This document shows positions 1 to 8,716 of a stretch of DNA of 64,000 nucleotides, in pieces; position 1 is the first letter of the stretch, and each line of letters opens with the position of its first letter. Where the stretch lies: positions 1 through 64,000 of the forward strand of contig JAFRXD010000043.1 of assembly GCA_017441605.1 (NCBI GenBank), written 5' to 3'. The notes under the pieces were generated by a model. The model made no database searches. It was not told the origin of the DNA and saw only the letters and a program-made list of their open reading frames with translations. A program made the position numbers and the translations under genes. The DNA is from Thermoguttaceae bacterium. Lineage in GTDB: Bacteria > Planctomycetota > Planctomycetia > Pirellulales > Thermoguttaceae.

Positions 1-41
1 CCGCGCGGTAGCGCGAACAAAACCCGCCCTCGGCGGGCGTC
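1..41. repeat. 41-bp sequence repeated in inverted orientation at 8588-8628
   Basis: Bases 1-41 are the exact reverse complement of 8588-8628; the match stops only because the window ends. In the 8588 orientation it contains a CCCGCC-GAG-GGCGGG hairpin followed by TTTT, which looks like a rho-independent terminator core. Here it lies in the 3' part of the Rpn-type gene; at 8588 it is intergenic. Confidence 0.8.
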
Positions 42-824
42 GTATTCGTAAAGACTAGCTTTCATGACTTCCGCCCTATTCTTCAAAAGGAATGGTTTCA
101 GTGGAGAATCGTCCGGCATATCGTCGATCGCGCGGCTCGTCGCCTCTTCGATCTCAAGCCCCCGTTTTAGATACTCGTTAATCAAGTGGATAAAGTAGGA
201 ATAATCCCTAAGCGGTCGACAAGCCGCGAACAATTCCGCGTTGCGCCCATAGGTGATATTGAGCGCCAACACCTTAGTCTCGAACCCAGATTCCGCCTTT
301 TCGAAGTCGTACCCGGGGATCTGGTACATATCGGAAAGGCGCAAAATCTGTCGATCCGGTTGGTTCTTCGACCCGATGAAGAAACAAACGCACCGCGCCA
401 TTGGGAGTTTCTGCAGAAGGTCGCTGTACTCGCAGAAATTGTCGTCGTTTTCGGTGAGATTCTCGTAGATCTCGGAACCGTACTGGAAAAAACGATACGG
501 CATATTCGGGTTAAATGTCGACTGTTGTTCGTACAGATTGATCGTTCCGTCAATAATGAACGCGACGTCGTTCTTGACGCCCATATAAACCGCGTCTTCG
601 AGCGTAACGAACTCCAAGTCGTCCATATTGGAATAGTTCGTTCCGTTGAGCCCGTTGTACAACTCCAGCGCGTTCCGCTTGTTCTCGGAGCGACCGAATA
701 ACATCTTAAACAATCGGTCTTTGAATTCCCGATTGATTCGCGCTCGCTTGCGCTTTGTTTTCTCTTCCTCGCGCTCGGCGTCGCGCGCTCGCGTTTTGGG
801 GGCTCGCTTGGATTGTTTCGCCAT
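1..824 (-). CDS. Rpn-type PD-(D/E)XK nuclease-family protein, 3' end beyond window edge
   Basis: An open frame runs on the minus strand from ATG at 824 to the left edge without a stop (274 codons seen). After a Lys/Arg-rich start (residues 1-35) come the blocks FKDRLFKMLFG, LELYNGLNGT, LEDAVYMGVKNDVAF and NLYEQQSTFNPNMP. These are typical of the large Rpn/PD-(D/E)XK 'transposase-like' family common in gut bacteria. The Asp in KNDVAF followed by the E-Q-Q of YEQQS fits the D...ExQ/ExK nuclease core. The known family acts on DNA and promotes RecA-independent recombination; activity here is not shown. A good promoter lies at 876-904. The last 41 bases seen are repeated inverted at 8588-8628, so the true C-terminus cannot be judged. 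It is one of five Rpn-type loci in the window. Confidence 0.8.
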   Translation of the reverse strand, partial: MAKQSKRAPKTRARDAEREEEKTKRKRARINREFKDRLFKMLFGRSENKRNALELYNGLNGTNYSNMDDLEFVTLEDAVYMGVKNDVAFIIDGTINLYEQQSTFNPNMPYRFFQYGSEIYENLTENDDNFCEYSDLLQKLPMARCVCFFIGSKNQPDRQILRLSDMYQIPGYDFEKAESGFETKVLALNITYGRNAELFAACRPLRDYSYFIHLINEYLKRGLEIEEATSRAIDDMPDDSPLKPFLLKNRAEVMKASLYEYDARRGRVLFALPR

Positions 825-875
825 ATGCGTTCCTCTCGTTTCTCGCGCCGACGCCTCGCGCGACGGCTCTAGAGC

Positions 876-904
876 ATTATACGGGAAAACGGCGCCGCGT
901 TCAA
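876..904 (-). promoter_or_regulatory. Sigma70-type promoter for the Rpn-type gene at 824
   Basis: On the minus strand TTGAAC (899-904) and TATAAT (876-881) are separated by 17 bases, about 50 bases upstream of the ATG at 824. The rest of the 240-base gap between this gene and the LRR gene shows nothing else, except a 16-base string (GCGACCAACGGGAGCG, about 926-941) that recurs in inverted form near 8644-8659. Confidence 0.55.
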
Positions 905-1064
905 CCCTGCCGCTAGTGTCTCCTGCGACCAACGGGAGCGCGAACCGAGTTGTCCGCAGATTGGCGTCTTCGAGCGCGACAAAAGTCAAGTCGTCGACGT
1001 TCGCGCGATTCGTCCCCCGTTACTTCGGCGCGTTCTTCCAAAACGACGCCGCGCGGCGCCAACT

Positions 1065-3779
1065 CTACCCGCGTCCCCAGAAATCGAGAATCCGACAGTA
1101 TTTAAACGCGTCTTTCCCAATCGACTTCGCCCCGTCGGCGACCAGCTCTTCCAGGGAGGCGCAACCGTAGAACGCGGCGGCGCCGATCGACTTGACCCCG
1201 GCGGGCAGGCGCAGCGAGCGCAGTTCGTCGCAGCCTTGGAACGTCTCCGGCTCGAGCGAGGTTAGCGCGGAGGAAACGCGAACCGACTCGAGCGAGCCGC
1301 AATCGCGAAACGCGCCTTTTCCCAACGCGACGAGCGAGTCGGGCAAGAAGACTTCCCGGAGCGCGAAACAGTTCCGAAACGCGTAGTCGCCAATAAGTTG
1401 CAGTTCGTCCGACAAGACGACTTCCGCCAAATTGGGACAATTGGCGAGCGCCTCGGCGCCGATTCGTTGGATCGCGGGGGCGCGGAACTTTTTCAGACTC
1501 TCGCGACCTTTGAGGGCGGCGTCCCCCAATTCGACCAGCGCGCTCAACTCCAATTCGACAAACGCGACCGGGCAATTCTTAAACGCGTTTTTTCCGAGAG
1601 AAACGAGCCCGGGCGGCAATTCGAGCGCCGTTAGCGACTCGCAGCCCATGAGCGCCTCGTCCCCTATCGTCGCGACGGAACTCGGCAAGACGAGGCTCTT
1701 TAGCGCGCGGCAGTCCTCGAGCGCGCCCTTGGGAATCGTCGTCGTTCGGCTCGAAAACGCGATCGTTTCGAGCGCGTCGCAGTAGGCGAAGACCTTGTCG
1801 CCCAGCTCCTCGACCGACTCGGGAAGCGCGATTTCGCGCAGTCCGCGACAGAACGAAAACGCCCCGCTCCCGATCGAGCGAACCCCTTCCGGAACGGGGA
1901 GTTCGCGCAACGAGCGACAGAACCAAAAGGCGTCCGAGCCGATCGTCGCGACTCGCGCCCCGCGAAAACGAACTTCCCGAAGTCGCGCGCAGTCGCCAAA
2001 GGCGCCGTCCCCGATCGCCTCGACCGACTCGGGGATCGCGATCTCGACGAGCCCCGTCTTCTCGAACGTCTTCGCGCCGATTCTCGCGATTCCTTGCGGC
2101 AATTCGATTTGTTCGAGCGCGGAACAGCCCGAGAAAACCGCGTCCCCTATCCGGATCGGATCCGCCTCCGGGTCCTCCGGCGGCTCGAAAACGACCTCTC
2201 TTAGTCGCTCGCATTCGGAAAACGCGCCGTAAGCGATTTGCGCGACCCCTTTTGGAATAACGATCGATTCGATCGCGCAGCCGGAAAACGCCTCCGCGTC
2301 GATCCTCGTCGCGCTCGCGGAAATCGCGATCGACTCGAGTTTGGAACAGCCCTTGAAGACCTCTTCGGGAATTCGCTCGAGCCCCTCGGGCAATTCGAGC
2401 GCGATCAGGGAGGCGCAGTCGCGAAACGCCTTGGTTCCCAAGCGCTTCAACGCGCTCGGGACGCGAATCGTCTCGAGGGACGCGCAGCCTTTGAACGTCC
2501 CCGCCTCGATCGTTTCGAGCGACTCCGGAAGCGCCGCGCTTTTAAGGGACGAGCAGTCGCAAAAGGCGCGAAGACCCAGTTCGGAAACCGCGTCGGGCAA
2601 CGAGATCGCCTCGAGCGCCGCGCATTCGGCGAGCGCCTCCTCCCCGACGCGCTCGAGAGTCGGGGGCAAAAGAATCTCGACGAGCGCGCCGCATTTTTCG
2701 AACGCGCGATTCCCGAGACTCGCGAGTTTGGTCCCGCTCAAATCGACCCTCGCGAGCGCGGCGCATCCGCGAAACGCCCCCGCGCCGAGCGCCTCCAAGC
2801 GCTCCGGAAACGCGATCGCTTCGAGCGCCTCGCACTCGGCGAAGGCGTCGTCCTCGATTCGCTCGAGGGTCGGGGGCGGAACGATCGATCGCAAATTGGA
2901 GCAGCCCTCGAAGGCGCGCTTGTCGATAACTTTTGTTCCGGGCGAGATATGGACGTCGGTCAGATTCTTGGCGTTTCGAAACGCCCCCGGCGCGATTCGC
3001 TCGGTTTCGCGAGGAACGACGCGGCTCGTCTCCGGCCTTCTCGGCGGGTGGCGCAAAAGGGTCGAGAGGGACTTGTCGTAGAGAATCCCCGCGACGACGC
3101 GCAAGGTCGGATGGCTCGACGCGACTTCGATCGTCTCCAGTTCGAGGGATTCGAGCCCCAGGGTCGAGAACTCGGTCAGGGCGTCGGGGATCTTAATCGC
3201 GCGAAGATTGGTCGCCCCGACCAGGGCGCCTCGTCGAACCTCTTTAATCTCCTCCGGGAATTCCAGGGTCGCCCCGGGCTTGTTCGACGGATAGCGCAAA
3301 AGGGTCGAGAGGGACTTGTCGTAGAGCGCGCCTTCGAACGAGCGGAAAACCGGATTGTCCTCGGGAACGTTGAACGCCAGTAGCGAGGCGCATTTGGCGA
3401 ACGCGGCGCTCCCGATCGTTCGCAGACTCTTGGGAAGCGAAATCGACCTGACTTGATCGCAGGAGAAGAACGCGCGATCGGCGAGCGCGACGACCCCTTC
3501 GGGAACGACGGGGTTGGGAATCCGAAGTTGGCGCGGCCAGCGGATTAACGTCTCGCCCGACGCGTCGTAAAGAACCCCGTTGATCGAGCGAAAGCGGGTC
3601 GAGCCCTCCTCGACCTCGATTCTGGCGAGTTTCGGCGCGTCGTCGAACGCCTCGGGCAAAATTTCCTCGATCTCGGCGGGAACGACGAAGACCGAGTCTT
3701 TGCGCGCGCCCGTCGATTTCAGAATCGTTTTTTCGTCCGGTTCGCGGACTTCCTCGATCGGGTCTATCGCGTCTTCCAT
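1065..3779 (-). CDS. BspA-like leucine-rich repeat protein (LRR_5 type)
   Basis: This 904-residue protein is built almost entirely of BspA-type LRRs of about 22-24 residues with the pattern hxxIGxxAFxxCxxLxxhxLPxx; examples are LRTIGSAAFAKCASL and LEALGAGAFRGCAAL. Two 'GxLYDKSLSTLLRYP' modules near residues 150-165 and 230-245, and a related one near 70-80, are the spacer motif often found between such repeats. No signal peptide or membrane segment is visible; the N-terminus is acidic (MEDAIDPIEEV), so the location is unclear. BspA-like proteins usually mediate binding, but the partner is unknown. The start lies 48 bases downstream of trmB on the same strand with GGGGGA before the ATG, so it may be co-transcribed with it. 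Confidence 0.85.
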   Translation of the reverse strand: MEDAIDPIEEVREPDEKTILKSTGARKDSVFVVPAEIEEILPEAFDDAPKLARIEVEEGSTRFRSINGVLYDASGETLIRWPRQLRIPNPVVPEGVVALADRAFFSCDQVRSISLPKSLRTIGSAAFAKCASLLAFNVPEDNPVFRSFEGALYDKSLSTLLRYPSNKPGATLEFPEEIKEVRRGALVGATNLRAIKIPDALTEFSTLGLESLELETIEVASSHPTLRVVAGILYDKSLSTLLRHPPRRPETSRVVPRETERIAPGAFRNAKNLTDVHISPGTKVIDKRAFEGCSNLRSIVPPPTLERIEDDAFAECEALEAIAFPERLEALGAGAFRGCAALARVDLSGTKLASLGNRAFEKCGALVEILLPPTLERVGEEALAECAALEAISLPDAVSELGLRAFCDCSSLKSAALPESLETIEAGTFKGCASLETIRVPSALKRLGTKAFRDCASLIALELPEGLERIPEEVFKGCSKLESIAISASATRIDAEAFSGCAIESIVIPKGVAQIAYGAFSECERLREVVFEPPEDPEADPIRIGDAVFSGCSALEQIELPQGIARIGAKTFEKTGLVEIAIPESVEAIGDGAFGDCARLREVRFRGARVATIGSDAFWFCRSLRELPVPEGVRSIGSGAFSFCRGLREIALPESVEELGDKVFAYCDALETIAFSSRTTTIPKGALEDCRALKSLVLPSSVATIGDEALMGCESLTALELPPGLVSLGKNAFKNCPVAFVELELSALVELGDAALKGRESLKKFRAPAIQRIGAEALANCPNLAEVVLSDELQLIGDYAFRNCFALREVFLPDSLVALGKGAFRDCGSLESVRVSSALTSLEPETFQGCDELRSLRLPAGVKSIGAAAFYGCASLEELVADGAKSIGKDAFKYCRILDFWGRG

Positions 3780-3827
3780 CGGGTCCCCCTTGGCGCCGGG
3801 CTTCGAAAATTGAGTCGAGTCGGCGCC

Positions 3828-4574
3828 TTATCGCTCGGCTTTTACGAAATAGGACCGGTAGACGGGCAACTCGTTCAGACGGGTTCTGCGCTCGAAGTGC
3901 GTGCGATAGTCCAAATCGCCGCTCGAGGGGCGCTCCGGAACGAGATAGGGCCCCGCGAAATACGTCGACAATTTGATAATCTCGACCCCGGAGTCGAAAT
4001 ACTCTTTCACGTCGGTCCAGAAATGCAATTTGCCCCCGGGAACGAGCCGCGCCTCGATCATTTGAACGACGTCGGGGCGAACGATTCGGCGCTTGCGGTG
4101 CGCTTTTTTCCACCAGGGGTCGGGAAAATAAATATGCGCGGCGACGAGCGACTCCGGCGGAACCAGCTCGCGAAGAACGCGCGCCGCGTCCGCCGCCATC
4201 ATGACCCCGTTCGGCGTCCCCTGCTTCGCCAGTTTCGACGCGGACATGAGCGCGTATCGGTACGCGATCTCGACGCCCAAGAAATTGCGGTCCGGATTCG
4301 CCTTCGCGACTCCGGTAATAAAGAGCCCCTTCCCCGACCCGATTTCCAGCTCCATCGGGGCGACGCGCCCGAAAATTTTGAGGGAAAAGTCGTCGGGGGA
4401 GAGCCCGGCGAGGGAGGCGTAGGTCGTTCGGGCGACCTTGTCGGCCCCGTCTCCGGGCTGGGCGAGGGCGGCGGTTTCCGGGTCGACTTTCGGACCAAAT
4501 TCAAATTCCATCGGAATGAAATATCGCGACAAATCGCGATTCGCTTGAATTTTTGGCAGCGAGCGACGCGGCAT
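3828..4574 (-). CDS. trmB: tRNA (guanine-N7)-methyltransferase TrmB
   Basis: TrmB methylates N7 of G46 in the variable loop of tRNA using S-adenosylmethionine, in the cytoplasm. The 248-residue length is normal for the family. Visible motifs are the SAM-binding MELEIGSGKGLF near residue 75, FLGVEI after it, the hallmark YFPDPWWKKAHRKRR near residue 160, and the C-terminal RTHFERRTRLNELPVY. It lies between the FabZ-like gene (49 bases upstream) and the LRR gene (48 bases downstream) on the same strand, so an operon is likely. Nothing unusual is seen. Confidence 0.95.
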   Translation of the reverse strand: MPRRSLPKIQANRDLSRYFIPMEFEFGPKVDPETAALAQPGDGADKVARTTYASLAGLSPDDFSLKIFGRVAPMELEIGSGKGLFITGVAKANPDRNFLGVEIAYRYALMSASKLAKQGTPNGVMMAADAARVLRELVPPESLVAAHIYFPDPWWKKAHRKRRIVRPDVVQMIEARLVPGGKLHFWTDVKEYFDSGVEIIKLSTYFAGPYLVPERPSSGDLDYRTHFERRTRLNELPVYRSYFVKAER

Positions 4575-4623
4575 AACGCGGACCTCTGGGGAGAGTTGGG
4601 GAGTTTTAGCGATAAACGAGGGG

Positions 4624-5115
4624 TTATTTCTCGATGGGAAGCGGAACGCCCTTGAGGACGCCCTCGCAGACGATTTCGTCGTTGACGACGCACATAAATT
4701 TGGCGGTAATGAGAATCTTGCGCCACTTGAGCATTTCGGACTGGACGACCGCGCGGTCGCCGGGTCGGACCATGCCGCGAAACTTCACTTCGTCGAGCCC
4801 GGCGAACCCCATGACGGCGCCGTCGAACATATCGTGCTTCGTCATAAAGTAGCTCGCCAGCTGCGCGGCGATTTCGCAGAGCACGACCCCGGGCGTGAGC
4901 GGAAAATCGGGCATATGCCCCCGAATCCAGAACTCCTCGGGGGTCATGTCCTTGTATCCGACGCACTTTTTCGCCTCGAAATCGTCGTAGACGACCGCGG
5001 TCAGCTGCTCCATTTCGTAGCGCTGGCGATTATATTTGCGAATGTCTTCGATCGTGGCGATCGGTTTGTCGAGATCGTAGAGCGACGGATCGACTATCAA
5101 CGGCTTTTTGGGCAT
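4624..5115 (-). CDS. FabZ/FabA-like 3-hydroxyacyl-[ACP] dehydratase (hotdog fold)
   Basis: The 163-residue protein carries the hotdog-dehydratase active-site segment GHMPDFPLTPGVVLCEIAAQ near residue 62: the His and the Glu of EIAAQ match the catalytic pair of FabZ. FabZ dehydrates 3-hydroxyacyl-ACP in fatty-acid elongation. The family motif is usually HFPGxPVxPG, and the insert MPDFPL differs slightly, so a lineage-specific FabZ-like dehydratase (planctomycetes often carry several) is the safe call. GGAGG sits 7 bases before the ATG. It lies between the bL37-like gene and trmB on the same strand. Confidence 0.85.
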   Translation of the reverse strand: MPKKPLIVDPSLYDLDKPIATIEDIRKYNRQRYEMEQLTAVVYDDFEAKKCVGYKDMTPEEFWIRGHMPDFPLTPGVVLCEIAAQLASYFMTKHDMFDGAVMGFAGLDEVKFRGMVRPGDRAVVQSEMLKWRKILITAKFMCVVNDEIVCEGVLKGVPLPIEK

Positions 5116-5248
5116 AACGATTCCTCCATGGTCGGCGAGTCCTTTCGACCGTTCCTCGGACGTCGAGGCGCGTCAAAAAAAACGCGATCGAGGCGCAAAA
5201 GCCCGGATCGCGCGTTAATCGTCGGAAATAGTTCGCGAAGTCGCGGCG

Positions 5249-5347
5249 TCAGGTCTTGACGATCCGGCGCTTGGCGCGACGCGCTTTGGCGTTGGCGGGA
5301 CGTTTGCCGTGATTCGCCTTCTTAACGACTCTACCGGGTTTGGCCAT
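5249..5347 (-). CDS. Small basic protein resembling ribosomal protein bL37
   Basis: This 32-residue frame begins MAKPGRVVKKANHGKRPANA and is followed by a Lys/Arg-rich tail; it has no acidic residue. The KANHGKRP core closely resembles, from memory, the actinobacterial large-subunit protein bL37, a 24-residue protein bound to 23S rRNA. A strong GGAGG sits 8 bases before the ATG, which supports translation. It is far below usual gene-caller thresholds. It lies 133 bases upstream of the FabZ-like gene on the same strand. The assignment rests on the short core motif; an alternative is another small rRNA-binding basic peptide. Confidence 0.65.
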   Translation of the reverse strand: MAKPGRVVKKANHGKRPANAKARRAKRRIVKT

Positions 5348-5947
5348 TTAAAAATCCTCCGAAATTCAACGCGTTCTCGTTTCCCGCTCGCCGGAGCCCT
5401 CTCCTAACGCCGAAGCTCCGCTCGAACGAAGAAACTCCGCTCGGTATATCTTTCCTTTCCGAGCGCTCGAGCGCCGAAAAGGGGCGCCGCGATTCGTCGC
5501 GGCGGTCAAAGGCAAGTTCAAGTTGCCAAGATCCGAGTCGAGAGCCTATTCGACCTTTCGACCCGAACCGCGACCCGCATTATAACCCCGTTTTTTTTCT
5601 TGAAAAGGGGGCGCCCCGCGATTCCCGGGGTTATTTTTCGGACGTCGAGTAAAAAAAAGCCGCGGGAAAAGTCCACCGCGTTTGCCGCGTCGTCGAAAGG
5701 GTCGTTTCGTCGCGAAAAGAAAAAGGGCGTTTTCTATCGAAAAACGCTTGTCGCCCCCAAAAAAACTGGCACAATGGGGAGCGTTGGCGCAATGGGTCGC
5801 GATCGACGCGAGCGCTCGACTTTTTGTCGACGTCGAAACTATTCCAACGCGCGGGGAATACCGAATTGCGCCAATCCCAAAAGTCGATTCGAAATCGTCG
5901 ATCGCGAATATTTTGAACCAACGCGTTTTACAAAGGCAGGGCAAACG
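5348..5947. other. Intergenic region, no supported gene
   Basis: About 600 bases separate the divergent bL37-like gene and the triple-FGE gene. A minus-strand TATAAT (reverse of 5579-5584) could serve the bL37-fabZ-trmB direction, without a convincing -35 box. Frames read through this region but have no start site with a ribosome-binding sequence and no recognisable protein. Confidence 0.4.
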
Positions 5948-8186
5948 ATGGTTCTCGAATTGGAGAAAAACGTCCCGGGAATGGGACAAACGAAGAAGTC
6001 CAAATCGCCCAAAATTATTCTCGCGGCGGCGATTATTCTGTTCTTGGCTTTGTCGTTCGGTTTTATCGCCGACGCGTTCCGAAATGCCGACGGCGGAAAA
6101 GAGTCGTTTAACGGATCTCCCCGGGCCGGAGCGCTCGCGACGCTAACGGTAAACGGGGTAAAATTCGCGTTCCGCTACTGTCCTCCGCTGAAAAACCAAA
6201 AGTCGGTTCGGTGGGGGAAGGAAAGAGACCGGTTAAACGGCTTCTGGCTCATGGAAACGGAATTGACGCGAGCGCAAACGAAGGCGGCGCTCGGCGAAGC
6301 GACGGGCCAAACGGACTCCGACGCGTCCATAACCCCCGCCGACAACTTGTCCTACGAAGACTGCGAAAAAATCGTTCAACGTCTCAACGAAGCGAGCGAG
6401 TCGATTCCCGAGGGTTGGCGCTTCGCGATTCCTTCGGGAACGCAATGGGGGTGCGCGTGTCGCGCGGGACGAGACGACGTTTCGGTCGGCGCCTTCGGGG
6501 TATCGAGGGCGCCGGAACCGAAAAATGGCGCGGAAAGGGACAAGGCCAACGGCGCGTCCTTCGCGGTCTCGCGAAACACTCGGGCCTCGACGCGGCGGCG
6601 CGAGCCGTCGAGGGTCGCGACTCCGAACGAGGAGTTCGACTCGCGCTCGTCTCGACCCGACTTCCGGAAAAGCCGAGCGATCGCGAAGTTTCCGCGTTCG
6701 ACCCCAAAGCGACCGACGCGGGGGAGCGACGCGTTCTGACGATCGACGGGGTCGATTTTCCATTCCGCTACTGCCCGGTCGGCAGTTTCGCGATGGGAAG
6801 CCCCGAGGGCTCCGGCGCCGATTGCGAGCGCCCGCGACGCAAGGTCGACTTGCTCGTCGGGTTTTGGATAATGGAGACCGAGTTGACCCAGGCGCAGTGG
6901 CGAGTCGTCGCAAAAACGGATCCGAGTCGGTTCAAGGGGGACGATCGTCCGGTCGAGCAAATCTCCTGGTCCGACTGCGAGAAATTTATCAAAGCGCTCG
7001 ACGAGCTTTGCCCAATAGAGGGAGACTTGCAATTTGATTTGCCGACCGAGGCGGAGTGGGAATACGCCCGCCGCGCGGGATCGACCGACGAGCGATACGG
7101 CGAGCTCGACGAAATCGCCCAATACAAGGAGAACTCCGAGGAGGGAACGCGACCCGTCGCGCAAAAGAAACCGAACGCTTGGGGACTTTACGATATGATC
7201 GGCAACGTCGCCGAGAGAACCCTGGACTACTGGGCGGCCGATTACTACGAGTACGGAGCCAATTATACTCCAATGGGTCCGGACTTTGGCGAGCTCCTCT
7301 CGGTTCGCGGCGGCTCTTGGGGCGACGACGCCGACGCCTGTCGCGCCGCGTATCGACGAGGGGAATCTCGGACGACGAAGAGCGATCGCCTCGGGGTTCG
7401 CTTGGCGCCGGTCGATCGCGCGGGCGACTGGGTTCCTTACAAGCGGCTAGAGAGCGCGGAGGTCTCCTTCTTTGATCCGAGCGGCGCCGAGCCGGGCGAG
7501 CGCCGCGTCGCGACGATTAACGGCGTCGAATTTCCGTTCCGCTACTGTCCTCCCGGGGCGCTCGCGAAGAATAGCGGCAAAGCTTCCGAGGGGGACGAGG
7601 ACGACGCGTCCGCGTCCTCTTCGTCGGAAACGCCGGAAGTCGACGCGGGGTACTGGATTGCGGAGACCTTGCTGACGCAAGCGCAGTGGAGAGCCCTAAC
7701 CGGCGAGAACGAGAGCGCTTATAAAGGAGGGGAGTGCCGGTCGACTCGATTTCTTATCGCGAAATCCAAGGGTTGATCGACGATTTAAACGCCGATTTGC
7801 CAAACGCCCCGAGCGACTGGAAATTTGCGCTTCCGACCAAAGCGAGGTTGGAGTTCGCTCTTCGAGCCGGGAACGAGGAGGACGAAAAACCGGAGCGGGA
7901 TCCACTATTAAGACTCGATCGCAATTCGTTGGAAAAGCGACGCGCTCGAGCCAAAGAACCGAGCGCTTGGGGGATTTGCGCCGCGCCCGACGAGGTCTCC
8001 GAATGGATCGAAGACTTCGACTTCTCGCGCCTTTACGTCCCGAGGGACGTCGACGAGCGCCTCCATTACTCCCCCAATTTGAGCGCGCGACTCGTTCTGA
8101 TTCCGGTCGAGACGGCGCCGAAGGGGGACAACTCCGACCCGAGTCCCGAGGAAACGGAGCCCGAGACCTCGAACCCAACTCCCTAG
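5948..8186 (+). pseudogene. Membrane-anchored protein with three FGE/SUMF1-like domains, split by two frameshifts
   Basis: Reading begins at ATG 5948. A membrane anchor (IILAAAIILFLALSF, residues 23-37) is followed by three tandem domains of the formylglycine-generating-enzyme-like fold. Each opens with the linker 'GERRVxTIxGVxFPFRYCP' or a variant and contains GFWxMETELTxAQ, then PTEAEWEYARRAG or a decayed form. Only domain 2 (about 6720-7430) is complete, with NAWGLYDMIGNVAE, SVRGGSWGDDADACRAAYR and GVRLAP. The frame changes by -1 near 6524-6530 (an A5 run) and near 7729-7733 (a G4 run). One added base at each joins the three pieces (5948-6739, about 6530-7776, 7734-8186) into one protein of about 746 residues. 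Domains 1 and 3 lack the GNVWEW core. Either assembly error or real decay; FGE-like folds without catalytic Cys often serve as binding modules. Confidence 0.75.
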
Positions 8187-8716
8187 CGCGAACGATTCCG
8201 CCGGTACCGTTCGTTTTTCCGCGCGACGAAACGCGAAAATCGGTCGCCGCCGACGTTCCCGACGGGACGGCGGCGGCGATTATATACTCGCCTTTGGCGA
8301 GGTTGGCGGGTTGGGGAGTTCTCCCGGCGAAAAGTTCTTGACGCCGACCCTGAAAATTGTCTAGTTATGAAGCGGTCTAAAGAGAAGCTTCGTCGAGACG
8401 AAGCGCGAGCGCTCGGGGAAAACGGGGGTAAAGAGCGCTTGTTCAATTGGGATAAATAGCGCAAAATACTATGGGTTTTTGCGCGTGAAAAATTGAGCCG
8501 TTTTTGCCGGAAAATAGCCCAATTAATTGCCCAGAGGTCTTGAAAAAAACGCTTTTCTTGTTACAATATCGCGAGCGTGGGGGTGGGGACGCCCGCCGAG
8601 GGCGGGTTTTGTTCGCGCTACCGCGCGGTTGGGTAAACGACCCGCTCCCGTTGGTCGCTAGTCCTCCTCGGTCTTAACTACCTTTTTTGATTCCGTATTC
8701 AAGATACGCTATAACA
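8187..8716 (+). promoter_or_regulatory. Intergenic region with promoter at 8540-8567 and the 41-bp repeat
   Basis: TTGAAA (8540-8545) and TACAAT (8562-8567) with a 16-base spacer form a plausible promoter for the MmeI-like gene. The 41-bp repeat (8588-8628), which holds a terminator-like hairpin, lies between this promoter and the gene and could attenuate its expression; this is inference. The rest of the 530 bases shows no supported gene. Confidence 0.45.
8588..8628. repeat. Inverted copy of the 41-bp sequence at 1-41
   Basis: This matches the reverse complement of bases 1-41 exactly. It includes the hairpin CCCGCC-GAG-GGCGGG followed by TTTT. Together the two copies bracket about 8.5 kb in inverted orientation. 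Confidence 0.8.

Noticed and set aside
186..701. Plus-strand 171-residue frame at the left edge
   Set aside because: The minus strand here encodes a recognisable Rpn-type protein with promoter and start, so the plus frame is its shadow.
2238..3383. Long plus-strand frame opposite the BspA-like LRR gene
   Set aside because: It mirrors the codon structure of the GC-rich gene on the other strand, has no family motif, and is rich in Arg and Asp as expected of a shadow frame.
7734..8186. Separate gene starting at GTG 7734 with AAAGGAGG just upstream
   Set aside because: The spacing is only three bases, the SD-like string encodes the Lys-Gly-Gly expected by alignment with domain 2, and the product starts in mid-domain. 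A frameshift explains it better.
8687..8716. Upstream start for the MmeI-like enzyme
   Set aside because: It adds ten residues from a non-ATG codon without a ribosome-binding sequence; ATG 8717 starts at the usual family N-terminus, though the choice is not certain.
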